Shown: positions 1 to 6,004, counted from the first letter of the stretch. The stretch is 12,805 bases of DNA from JAWXBK01 sp040878185 (GCA_040878185.1 JBBDMS010000056.1:1-12805); one strand, 5' to 3'. Notes: a model not told the origin generated them from the letters alone. Numbers and translations are program-made.

Positions 1-541
1 TTTCCGCGCGGTAGCGCAAGCGACCAGCCTGCCGATCATGCTGTACAACAACCCGCCGGCTTATCGCGTCAATGTCGATTTCGATACGCTGGCGCGGCTG
101 GAGGACGTTCCCAATATCGTCGCGATCAAGGAAAGCTCCGACGACGTGCGGCGATTGACCGATATCGTTAATCTCTGCGGCAACCGCTACACCTTGTTCT
201 GCGGTGTCGACGATCTCGCACTGGAGAGCTTCATGCTCGGCGCGACCGGCTGGGTCGCCGGTCTGGTCGCTGCCTTCCCGGACGAGACGGTCGCGATCTG
301 GAAGCTGGCGAAGGCCGGGCGCTATCAGGAAGCGCGCGATCTCTATCGCTGGTTCATGCCGATGCTGCATCTCGACGTGTCGCTGAAGCTCGTGCAGTAC
401 ATCAAGCTGGCGCAGGCGATCGTCGGTGTCGGCAGCGAGACGGTGCGCCGCCCGCGTCTGGCCCTGGTCGGCGACGAGCGCGCTTATGTCGAAGGCGTCG
501 TCCGCGCAGCACTGGCCAGGCGCCCGAATCTCGCGGCGTAA
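1..541 (+). CDS. Dihydrodipicolinate synthase-family protein, C-terminal part (5' end cut by window)
   Basis: The reading frame is open from base 2 and ends at TAA 539-541, giving 179 residues of the C-terminal part of a DapA-type aldolase/dehydratase (normally about 300 aa). The YNNP motif places the catalytic Tyr at base 44, and the Schiff-base Lys lies in VAIKESS 28 residues later, the same spacing as Tyr133-Lys161 of E. coli DapA. Family members form an imine with a 2-keto acid substrate. True DapA makes lysine precursors, but a 4-hydroxyproline epimerase gene converges on this one. I therefore infer a HypD/LhpC-like 1-pyrroline-4-hydroxy-2-carboxylate deaminase of hydroxyproline catabolism. 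The C-terminal pattern RRPRLALVGDER is compatible with that but not decisive. Membership of the superfamily is secure; the substrate is an inference from context. Confidence 0.9.
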   Translation, partial: FRAVAQATSLPIMLYNNPPAYRVNVDFDTLARLEDVPNIVAIKESSDDVRRLTDIVNLCGNRYTLFCGVDDLALESFMLGATGWVAGLVAAFPDETVAIWKLAKAGRYQEARDLYRWFMPMLHLDVSLKLVQYIKLAQAIVGVGSETVRRPRLALVGDERAYVEGVVRAALARRPNLAA

Positions 542-581
542 TCGGCATCAGAAAATACCATACGAAGAAATCCCCTCCCCC

Positions 582-589
582 CTTGCGGG
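582..589. repeat. Target site duplication, left copy
   Basis: CTTGCGGG directly before the left inverted repeat; the identical 8 bases follow the right end at 2700-2707. CTTGC is the loop of the REP-like hairpin seen intact at 2815-2837, and GGG is the start of its 3' stem. Confidence 0.88.
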
Positions 590-613
590 GGCGATGTTAT
601 ACTTTGCGTACCC
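590..613. repeat. Left terminal inverted repeat of the IS1595-family element
   Basis: 24 bp beginning GGCGATGTTATAC, pairing with 2676-2699 with two mismatches. It contains an inward-pointing TG-N-TATACT (595-603), which matches an extended -10 promoter box and could start transcription of the leader and DUF3800 gene. Confidence 0.88.
598..603 (+). promoter_or_regulatory. Possible extended -10 box inside the left inverted repeat
   Basis: TATACT at 598-603 is preceded by T595 G596 and one spacer base, the extended -10 pattern that can act without a good -35. No convincing -35 is visible in the C-rich target DNA. Initiation would fall near 610, just before the first leader hairpin at 619. Confidence 0.35.
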
Positions 614-618
614 GGCGG

Positions 619-748
619 GGAGGGCTAGGATATGACCCTCCAGCGAGTCGTACCGCTTGGGGGCGTCGGCATACCGCCGTGGTCGGCGGCCAGCGCCCCC
701 ATTTGGGCGCTTGTAAGCGGGTATCCCGCACGCATTCGGGGCGCCAAA
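619..748 (+). ncRNA. Structured leader RNA upstream of the DUF3800 gene (candidate DUF3800-type RNA motif)
   Basis: The stretch is dense in nested complementary segments. Hairpin 1 pairs 619-624 with 636-641. Hairpin 2 pairs AGCG 642-645 with CGCT 654-657. Hairpin 3 pairs GGGGGCG 659-665 with CGCCCCC 694-700 and, above an internal loop, CCGCCG 674-679 with CGGCGG 684-689 around a TGGT loop. A fourth arm pairs 702-710 with 741-748 (one bulge) and encloses GCGGG 717-721 / CCCGC 725-729. It ends within ten bases of the likely DUF3800 start. Weinberg and colleagues (2017) described several structured RNA motifs, DUF3800-I and others, upstream of DUF3800 genes; from position and architecture I propose membership of that group without assigning a class. 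It could act in cis on translation or be a partner of the protein. Pairings were found by eye. Confidence 0.6.
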
Positions 749-757
749 CCATTGGCT

Positions 758-1642
758 GTGTTTCAAGCATACATAGATGACTCAATGAGTCATGAAGGTC
801 AAAAAAAGCTTGTTCTGGCCGGATACATAAACACGGCCGAGTGCTGGGCCAGCTTTTCGGACGCTTGGCAATGGGAGCTTCGCCAATCGCCGGCAATTGC
901 CTACCTAAAGATGTCAGAAGCCAATTATCTCACCGGAGAATTCAGCGGTTGGCGTCCATCTGAAAGGGACAACAAAATTCAGAGGCTCGCAAAAGTTATT
1001 CGCGATTCTAAACCAGCCTCAATTCACTCGTCGGTCAGTTCTGTAGACGTGAATAACATCATTAAACCTGTTGCACCATATGGGTTTAGCAGCCCGTATT
1101 TCTACTGCTTCCAAGCAATAATGATTCCTCTAGCAATCCATCAATCAAAGATGGGCGATGAAGTTCGTGTTCCGATAGAATTCATCTTCGATGAGCAAGG
1201 CGGGCTCGGAGATGAGGCGAGGGCCCTCTACAAGATGATCCGCAGCGATCTATCTCAGGAGTTGCAGGGGCTCCTTTCGGTAGAGCCGATTTTCAGAGAC
1301 GACAAACTTGTAATGCCGTTGCAAGCCGCTGATGTTCTTGCATGGAACATTCGGCGCCATTGCCAAAGTGGCGACCCGGAAAGGTTCATGATTCCGGATT
1401 ACCTGGCGGATGGTGGCCCGCATATGGCGATAGATTACACACCTCAAGACTTACAGCGATTTGCGGATGGATTTGTCGGCGTGCCCGGAGCCAAGGATTT
1501 GGCCGATAAGACCAAGTGGAAGAAGAATATGCGCGAGTTAGACCGGCTTCTGGCGGCCGGCTTTATTCCTCCTCGCGGGACTCGCTGGAAGAACGCGCTT
1601 TATCATTTTCGTGAACGCCTTGCCAGATTCATCAACTTCTAG
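758..1642 (+). CDS. DUF3800 domain protein, passenger of the IS1595-family element
   Basis: 294 aa from GTG 758. It has the DUF3800 features: N-terminal YIDDS (residues 5-9), a central IFDEQGG with acidic Asp145, and MPLQAADVLAW with Asp192. DUF3800 is functionally uncharacterised; I recall it being placed in the RNase H-like superfamily, and the spaced acidic residues fit a metal-dependent nuclease fold, but that is inference. The frame is open upstream to ATG 632. That ATG lies in a predicted hairpin loop and its upstream codons do not resemble the domain, so TTG 752 or GTG 758 is more likely; neither has a clear Shine-Dalgarno site. The last 35 codons overlap the antisense small gene. The coding sequence is visibly AT-richer than the chromosomal neighbours, consistent with import on the element. 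Confidence 0.85.
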   Translation: MFQAYIDDSMSHEGQKKLVLAGYINTAECWASFSDAWQWELRQSPAIAYLKMSEANYLTGEFSGWRPSERDNKIQRLAKVIRDSKPASIHSSVSSVDVNNIIKPVAPYGFSSPYFYCFQAIMIPLAIHQSKMGDEVRVPIEFIFDEQGGLGDEARALYKMIRSDLSQELQGLLSVEPIFRDDKLVMPLQAADVLAWNIRRHCQSGDPERFMIPDYLADGGPHMAIDYTPQDLQRFADGFVGVPGAKDLADKTKWKKNMRELDRLLAAGFIPPRGTRWKNALYHFRERLARFINF

Positions 1643-1714
1643 TTCGCGAGCAGTCTCAATGAACCGTTCGCGCTGCGATTTCTTGTCTGACTTGCGCTTT
1701 GGCTTCTTACCCAT
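1538..1714 (-). CDS. Small basic protein (58 aa) coupled to the transposase, unknown function
   Basis: An uninterrupted frame runs from ATG 1714-1712 to TAA 1540-1538. Its start overlaps the transposase stop by 8 bases in another frame, a typical translational coupling arrangement, which argues that it is translated. The protein has a Lys/Arg-rich N-terminus (MGKKPKRKSDKKSQRERF), a central amphipathic stretch with ETARELEVDESGKAF, and a basic C-terminus. I recall short unannotated proteins with a SQ-x-RF-x-E-x-ARE-x3-DES pattern near IS1595 transposases and DUF3800 genes, but cannot confirm that here. The last 105 bases are antisense to the end of the DUF3800 gene, in exact codon register. 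A nucleic-acid-binding or partner role for the transposase or DUF3800 protein is speculation. Confidence 0.72.
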   Translation of the reverse strand: MGKKPKRKSDKKSQRERFIETARELEVDESGKAFTKMIKRVLPASPARRNKAGRQKPV

Positions 1715-2633
1715 GTGCGCTCACTTTCCGACCAGTCGTTCGATAGGTCAATCGCTTGCCGACGACGCCCTTGAGCGCGCGGCTCGCGCGTTCTTCATCA
1801 TTAACACCGAGGGCAGCCCGCTCGTTGTACCGGAAATCGTACTCCGCGAGATAGCGGTGCAAGTGCTGTTCGCCGCAATGCTGGTAGACGCCCTTCATGC
1901 CGCGCTTGAAGATCGAAAAGAAGCCCTCGACGGTGTTTGTCGAAATCTCGCCGCGCACATATTCCTTCGCGCTGTGATTGATGACGCCATGCTTGGCGAA
2001 ACTCTTGGACATATAGCGATACTGGCCCGCGTCGTCGGTCATGAGCGAGGTTTCACGATCAACATTCGCCTGCAAGATCGGGGTCACGGTCTTGATGGTT
2101 GCTTGGTCGATATGGAAGGAACGGGCGCGGCCGTCACGCTCAACCAGAGTGAAGATGGCACGCTTGTGTTCGTAACCCGGGCCCTTGGTCTTGCCCTTCT
2201 TGCGGCCGATATAGGTTTCGTCCGCTTCCACGATCTTGCCGCTGCCGCCCATCGGACTAAACGAGCCATCGCGCATCGCCTCGCGGATGCGGTGGCTCAT
2301 AAACCATGCGGTCTTGAGGGTGACGCCCAAGGTCCGATGAAGCTGGTTGCTGCTGATGCCCTTCTTGCTGGAAGCCAGCAGGAAAATGGCCTGCAACCAC
2401 AGATGCAGTTTGACGTGGCTGGACTCGAAAATGGTTCCGACCTTGACGGTGAAGGGCTTGCGGCACTCGTAGCACTTGTAGGTGCCAATCCGGGTGCTAT
2501 TGCCCGCCAGCTTGCCGATACGCTCGTAGGTGCCGCAATGGGGGCAGATCGGGCCGTTCGGCCAGACCCGCGCCTCTACGAACTCGTAGGCGGCCTGTTC
2601 ATCGTGGAAGTGCTTGGCGGACAGTACGGACAT
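1707..2633 (-). CDS. IS1595-family (ISXO2-like) transposase
   Basis: 308 aa, which appears complete for the family. An N-terminal zinc ribbon has Cys30, Cys33, Cys54 and Cys57. A helix-turn-helix-like region follows (about 88-120), then the ISXO2-like catalytic domain. Probable acidic triad residues are Asp138 in VEADETYIG, Asp200 or Asp201 in MTDDAGQY, and Glu236 in NTVEGFF, followed by the family pattern FKRGMKGVY and HLHRYLAEYDFRYN. The start at ATG 2633 is supported by AGGAGA at 2641-2646, seven bases upstream; the open frame continues to 2792 but those codons lie outside the element. It acts on the inverted repeats at 590-613 and 2676-2699. No frameshift or missing catalytic residue is seen, so it may be functional. 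Confidence 0.95.
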   Translation of the reverse strand: MSVLSAKHFHDEQAAYEFVEARVWPNGPICPHCGTYERIGKLAGNSTRIGTYKCYECRKPFTVKVGTIFESSHVKLHLWLQAIFLLASSKKGISSNQLHRTLGVTLKTAWFMSHRIREAMRDGSFSPMGGSGKIVEADETYIGRKKGKTKGPGYEHKRAIFTLVERDGRARSFHIDQATIKTVTPILQANVDRETSLMTDDAGQYRYMSKSFAKHGVINHSAKEYVRGEISTNTVEGFFSIFKRGMKGVYQHCGEQHLHRYLAEYDFRYNERAALGVNDEERASRALKGVVGKRLTYRTTGRKVSAHG

Positions 2634-2675
2634 GGCTCTATCTCCTGTGATGCAGGAAATATAGGCCTTCCGAGT

Positions 2676-2699
2676 GGGTACGTAAAGTATAATATCGCC
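2676..2699. repeat. Right terminal inverted repeat of the IS1595-family element
   Basis: Its reverse complement begins GGCGATATTATAC and matches 590-613 at 22 of 24 positions. An inward TATACT box is also present on the minus strand, 53 bases upstream of the transposase start, but one mismatch removes the TG of the extended -10 found at the left end. Confidence 0.88.
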
Positions 2700-2707
2700 C
2701 TTGCGGG
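2700..2707. repeat. Target site duplication, right copy
   Basis: CTTGCGGG immediately after the right inverted repeat, identical to 582-589. Confidence 0.88.
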
Positions 2708-2801
2708 GGAGGGTGAGGGTGGGGGGTGTTGCAGGACTCGCTTGTCGCGAATTCTGAATCGAGACGACCCCTCCCCCTACCCCCTCCCTCAAGGGGAGGG
2801 G
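2700..2801. repeat. REP/BIME-like repeat, copy A, interrupted by the IS (continues at 572-589)
   Basis: These 102 bases are identical to 2824-2925. The unit is two C/G-rich palindromes in inverted orientation around a spacer of about 40 bases that contains GCGAATTC. Its first palindrome was CCCTCCCCC, loop CTTGC, GGGGGAGGG; the 5' stem now lies at 573-581, left of the inserted element. Such paired palindromes between genes resemble the BIMEs of enterobacteria. This pair lies between two convergent genes. Confidence 0.85.
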
Positions 2802-2806
2802 TTTTT
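2781..2806 (+). terminator. Rho-independent-type terminator within repeat copy A
   Basis: A perfect 8-bp stem, CCCCTCCC (2781-2788) with GGGAGGGG (2794-2801), has a 5-base loop TCAAG and is followed by TTTTT (2802-2806), then CG and six more T. Before the IS arrived it would have ended plus-strand transcripts of the DapA-family gene. The T run is absent after copy B, so this copy alone looks like a terminator. Confidence 0.65.
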
Positions 2807-2814
2807 CGTTTTTT

Positions 2815-2926
2815 CCCTCCCCCCTTGCGGGGGAGGGTGAGGGTGGGGGGTGTTGCAGGACTCGCTTGTCGCGAATTCTGAATCGAGACGACCCCTCCCC
2901 CTACCCCCTCCCTCAAGGGGAGGGGG
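2815..2926. repeat. REP/BIME-like repeat, copy B (intact)
   Basis: Intact version of the repeat: stem CCCTCCCCC (2815-2823), loop CTTGC, stem GGGGGAGGG (2829-2837), a G-rich tail, TGTTGCAG, spacer, then an inverted palindrome to 2925. It repeats copy A at a period of 124 bases with 102 identical bases. It ends 24 bases before the stop of the epimerase gene. Confidence 0.85.
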
Positions 2927-2949
2927 AAATTTGCACGCGGTCGCGCCGC

Positions 2950-3951
2950 TCACACCACCTGAAACCCGTGCCGGAACGGATCGCGATCGTCGATGAAGAT
3001 CGTGTTGAGGCCGGTCATCCGTGCCCAGCCCTCGATCGAGGGCACGATCGCATCGTGATTGCCGACTTTCGCCGCCGCCTCGACACGGCCGTTGAACAGC
3101 GAACCGATGATGCTCTCATGCACGAAATCGTCACCGATCTTGAGCTTGCCCTTGGCGGCGAGCTGCGCCATGCGCGCCGAGGTGCCGGTGCCGCAGGGGC
3201 TGCGATCGATCGCCTTCTCGCCGTAGAAAACCGCGTTGCGCGCATGCGCGCCCGGTTTGGTCGCTTTGCCGGTCCAGAGGATATGCGAGACGTTGCGGAT
3301 CGACGGATTTTCGGGATGCACGAATTCCATCGCCTCGTTCAGCAGTTTTCGCAGGATCGGCGACAGCCGCAGGATCTCGCCGGGTGTCATGTCCGCCAGA
3401 TCGCGATAGTTCTTCTGCGGATCGAGGATCGCATAAAAATTGCCGCCATAGGCGACATCGAACACGAGTCCGCCGATGCCCGGACAATCGACCGCGACAC
3501 CCTCCGCATGCAGGTACGACGCGACGTTCCGGATGCGCACGGCATCGACATGCTCGCCCGACTGCGTGTAGGTCGCCTCGACCACGCCGGCGGGCGTGTC
3601 GAGCATCAGCGTGCCCGGCTTGCGCGGCGTGACGAGGCCGCGCTCGAGCGCAAAGGTGACGGTACCGATCGTGCCGTGCCCGCACATCGGCAGCGAGCCG
3701 CTGGTTTCGATGAAGACGATGCCGAGATCGCAATCGGGTCGCGTCGGCGGATAGAGCAGCGAGCCCGACATCATGTCGTGGCCGCGCGGCTCGAAGCAGA
3801 GCCCGGTGCGGACCCAGTCGTAATGCGCGATCAGATCGAGGCGCCGCTCCGACGCGGTAGTACCCTTGAGCGGCGGCTGTCCGCCCGCGACCATGCGCAC
3901 CGGATTGCCGCAGGTATGGCCGTCGACGCAGAAGAAGGTGTGGCTGGGCAT
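2950..3951 (-). CDS. 4-hydroxyproline 2-epimerase (proline racemase family)
   Basis: 333 aa, full family length. It carries both catalytic cysteines: Cys90 in MCGHGTIG and Cys253 in DRSPCGTGTSA. Having both separates it from the family's trans-3-hydroxyproline dehydratases, which have Thr in place of one Cys. These cytosolic enzymes invert the alpha carbon of trans-4-hydroxy-L-proline to cis-4-hydroxy-D-proline, the first step of bacterial hydroxyproline breakdown. Further family motifs are HTCGNPVR near the N-terminus and the Asp249 region. The nearby DapA-family gene fits the pathway (HypD-like deaminase); a D-hydroxyproline oxidase and a semialdehyde dehydrogenase are not in this window. 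The start ATG 3951 gives the expected N-terminus but has only a weak ribosome site. Proline racemase is an alternative specificity, less likely in this context. Confidence 0.9.
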   Translation of the reverse strand: MPSHTFFCVDGHTCGNPVRMVAGGQPPLKGTTASERRLDLIAHYDWVRTGLCFEPRGHDMMSGSLLYPPTRPDCDLGIVFIETSGSLPMCGHGTIGTVTFALERGLVTPRKPGTLMLDTPAGVVEATYTQSGEHVDAVRIRNVASYLHAEGVAVDCPGIGGLVFDVAYGGNFYAILDPQKNYRDLADMTPGEILRLSPILRKLLNEAMEFVHPENPSIRNVSHILWTGKATKPGAHARNAVFYGEKAIDRSPCGTGTSARMAQLAAKGKLKIGDDFVHESIIGSLFNGRVEAAAKVGNHDAIVPSIEGWARMTGLNTIFIDDRDPFRHGFQVV

Positions 3952-4013
3952 GGGGGAATCCGCATAGAAACAAAACTATCTTACACACTACACGCTGATC
4001 TTTGAAAGCATAC

Positions 4014-4955
4014 TCATCCGATCTGGGATACGGAAGACTCGTTGTACTGAAATGGTCCGGCGCTTCTCGCTCGAATTGCACGCATTATTTGGATCAGCCG
4101 CTCTAGCTCATCAATAGAGAAGCTGTGGGCCTTGATTTGGAATTCCGGATTCGTCGGGGGAAAGTCACCTTCCCAAATAAACGGTACTGCATCGGAAGGC
4201 ATGTTTTTGAAGGTTCTTTTAATTGCTGCAATATATCCAACCAAATTGCCAATTCTGTCCGCTTGAGTATGAATAAGAAAATGAAAGAGTTGTGATAGGC
4301 ATCGGAAGTAGTCTTGTGCACAAGGCAGGACTGGGATTTTGGGAGGTTGTTTACTCACTTCGTCGCGGATCTTTCGGATGCCTTTGACTAAATTGTCTCT
4401 CTCAAGTTCGAGCTTGATCGAAACCTTGTAGTGTTCCCCGTCAGCTTTTGCATGAATCGGGATAATATCCAATGGGCTCTCTTGATGTTGCGAAAAGTTT
4501 CTAAGATGGTAGCAGAGTCGATAACCAAACGACTGGGAATAAAGCATTTGCCGCAACTCTTTGAAGCCGATGGCTTCGGTGGAGTCATTTCCGTACGTTC
4601 GGGCGATGCGACAGATGGTGCGCTCTAAAAACGTACTCGCGCTGATTAAAAAGTTTGTTAGTGCGTGCTGTGCTGCAACATGCGTTGGCATGAACGCGGT
4701 GCCGGCAAGAAATGGAACAACTCCAGTTTTTTGTATCTCAGCGGTAAGCAGCGCTTCAACTGTGCTTAGTTCTGAAAAATCTCGTTCGATGCAAAGATAG
4801 TCGATGATAAAGGGGCGAAGCTCCGAAATTATGCTGACTATTTCGCGATACTCTTGCATCAGTTCATCTGAAAATGCGCTACTTATTGCAACCGTTTTCT
4901 CGGACGGTCGAGTCCAATCTTGGCTGCTATCAAACCACCCAATGTGTCTTGCCAT
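4014..4955 (-). CDS. HEPN-like protein of unknown function, in an AT-rich island
   Basis: I chose ATG 4955 (313 aa), preceded by a purine-rich GAGAGA. An open frame continues to TTG 5048, but the extra codons look non-coding. No named family was recognised. The middle part (about 94-170) is predicted helical and contains YHLRNFSQH, with Arg152-Asn153-x3-His157, matching the R-(N/D/H)-x3-H active-site signature of HEPN RNase-type domains, as in the Cthe_2314-like group as I recall it. The N-terminal third is acidic and helical, and the C-terminus (280-298) is a helix rich in Leu, Ile and Arg. There is no signal peptide or clear membrane segment. It is a lone gene of visibly lower GC between two metabolic genes, suggesting horizontal gain. 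HEPN proteins often act in toxin-antitoxin or phage defence, but no partner is next to it, so function is open. Confidence 0.75.
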   Translation of the reverse strand: MARHIGWFDSSQDWTRPSEKTVAISSAFSDELMQEYREIVSIISELRPFIIDYLCIERDFSELSTVEALLTAEIQKTGVVPFLAGTAFMPTHVAAQHALTNFLISASTFLERTICRIARTYGNDSTEAIGFKELRQMLYSQSFGYRLCYHLRNFSQHQESPLDIIPIHAKADGEHYKVSIKLELERDNLVKGIRKIRDEVSKQPPKIPVLPCAQDYFRCLSQLFHFLIHTQADRIGNLVGYIAAIKRTFKNMPSDAVPFIWEGDFPPTNPEFQIKAHSFSIDELERLIQIMRAIRARSAGPFQYNESSVSQIG

Positions 4956-5059
4956 ATCTCTCAGCTCTTTTGTAAAATTGGGAGAGCATAGCGTACTATA
5001 CCGCAGATTGTAGTTGGCTTCCTTGCCTCTCTTCCCGGACCCCGCCAATATCCCCGCCC

Positions 5060-5896
5060 ATGAGCGAAGACGACGACAGGCATGTTTATTTCGGCGGCCC
5101 GGAGGGCGGGCTGGTCGACCGCGACGAAGTGCCGGTCGTCACCATCCGCAATGGCGGCGGCACCAGCGAGGCGCTTTTGGTCGCCGACCATGCAGGGCGA
5201 GCCATTCCGCGGAAACTCGGGACCCTGGGTCTGACGGATGCGCAGCGCAGCCTGCATATCGCCTGCGACATCGGCATCGGAATGGTGACGTACGGGCTCT
5301 CGCATCTCCTCGATGCGCCGGCCGTTCTCGCCGGCTATTCGCGCCTCGTCATGGATCTCAATCGCGAGCCGGGCGGCTTCGGTTCGTTCGTCGAAGCGAG
5401 CGACGGCATTGAAATACCCGGCAATCGCGGTCTCACCGAAGACGATCGGAGATTGCGCAAGGCGGCCCTGTTCGATCCATACCATCTGGCCATCACCGCA
5501 CTCATCGAGACGCGCAAACAGCTCAAACGGAAGACCGCGCTCATCTGTCTCCATAGTTTCACGCCGGAGATAGACGGGTTCAAACGCCCCTGGCATATCG
5601 GCGTCCTGTGGAACGGCACGTTCGGCGGCATCGCCGAGCGGCTGCTCAAGAGCCTGCGCACCGAACCCGGTCTCTGCATCGGCGACAACGAGCCCTACGA
5701 TGCGCGCGGCGATGTCGGTTATACGCAGCGCCATCACGCCGTGCCGGTCGGCATGCCGAACGTGCTGATCGAGATCAGGCAGGATCTGATCGCCGACGAA
5801 GACGGGCAGGGCGCCTGCGCAAACCTGCTGGCGAAACATTTCGGGCCGATTCTGATGGACGAGAGCCTCTGGGCCGAGGCGGGAATCCTAAAATGA
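5060..5896 (+). CDS. N-formylglutamate amidohydrolase-family protein
   Basis: 278 aa, full length for the FGase family (HutG-like), zinc hydrolases that release formate and glutamate from N-formylglutamate at the end of one histidine-degradation route. Motifs seen: VADHAGRAIP (42-50), His66 and Asp70 in HIACDIG, SRLVMDLNR (94-102), HSFTP (165-169) and VLIEIRQDLI (235-244). No signal peptide, so cytosolic. No other hut genes are in the window, and the family also includes enzymes acting on other N-formyl or N-acyl amino acids, so the substrate is uncertain. ATG 5060 has no strong Shine-Dalgarno site. It is divergent from the HEPN-like gene and followed at once by a REP-like hairpin. Confidence 0.9.
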   Translation: MSEDDDRHVYFGGPEGGLVDRDEVPVVTIRNGGGTSEALLVADHAGRAIPRKLGTLGLTDAQRSLHIACDIGIGMVTYGLSHLLDAPAVLAGYSRLVMDLNREPGGFGSFVEASDGIEIPGNRGLTEDDRRLRKAALFDPYHLAITALIETRKQLKRKTALICLHSFTPEIDGFKRPWHIGVLWNGTFGGIAERLLKSLRTEPGLCIGDNEPYDARGDVGYTQRHHAVPVGMPNVLIEIRQDLIADEDGQGACANLLAKHFGPILMDESLWAEAGILK

Positions 5897-5897
5897 A

Positions 5898-5942
5898 CTC
5901 CCTCCCCCCTTGAGGGGGAGGGTGGGGTGGGGGGTGTTGCAG
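5898..5942. repeat. REP-like palindrome with G-rich tail, single copy
   Basis: Same stem as in the 2.7-2.9 kb repeats, CCCTCCCCC (5900-5908) with GGGGGAGGG (5914-5922), loop CTTGA, followed by the shared G-rich tail and TGTTGCAG. It lies one base after the stop of the preceding gene. The inverted second half found in copies A and B is missing. It may act as an mRNA end structure, but no T run follows. Confidence 0.8.
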
Positions 5943-5974
5943 TCCCGGCTGTCCTTCGAGCTCTCACAATCTTC

Positions 5975-6004
5975 TTGACATTATTTGCGTAAATAGCGTA
6001 TAGA
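5975..6004 (+). promoter_or_regulatory. Candidate sigma70-type promoter
   Basis: A perfect TTGACA (5975-5980) is followed after 18 bases by TATAGA (5999-6004), in a local AT-rich patch unusual for this window. It points toward the structured non-coding stretch and the DUF1244-gapR genes. Transcription would start near 6011. Confidence 0.5.

Larger units (their letters stand above)
590..2699. mobile_element. Complete IS1595-family insertion sequence with passenger genes (2110 bp)
   Basis: The ends are inverted repeats. Bases 590-613 read inward match the reverse complement of 2676-2699 at 22 of 24 positions, both starting GGCGAT. The element is flanked by a perfect 8-bp direct repeat CTTGCGGG (582-589 and 2700-2707), the duplication length known for the IS1595 family. 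Inside are, rightward, a structured leader and a DUF3800 gene, and leftward, an ISXO2-like transposase gene and a 58-codon gene. Removing the element and one duplication restores a REP-like palindrome nearly identical to the copy at 2815-2926. Intact ends and an intact transposase suggest recent, possibly active transposition. Passenger genes are known in some IS1595 groups. Confidence 0.9.

Noticed and set aside
632..757. ATG 632 as start of the DUF3800 protein
   Set aside because: The ATG lies in a predicted hairpin loop with AGGA too close to it, and the 42 upstream codons overlap extensive base-paired structure. The domain itself begins at about 758.
1611..2840. 409-codon open frame on the plus strand across the transposase
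   Set aside because: Antisense to a transposase with intact catalytic motifs and good ribosome site; it also crosses the right end of the IS into the REP repeats.
2700..2926. CRISPR-like array
   Set aside because: There are only two long copies with no variable short spacers; the structure is a paired inverted palindrome, fitting REP/BIME-type repeats.
2866..4005. 379-codon open frame on the plus strand
   Set aside because: It starts inside a REP repeat and is antisense to the epimerase; no domain pattern in the product.
4961..5839. 292-codon open frame on the minus strand
   Set aside because: Antisense to the N-formylglutamate amidohydrolase-family gene, whose product shows conserved motifs along its length.
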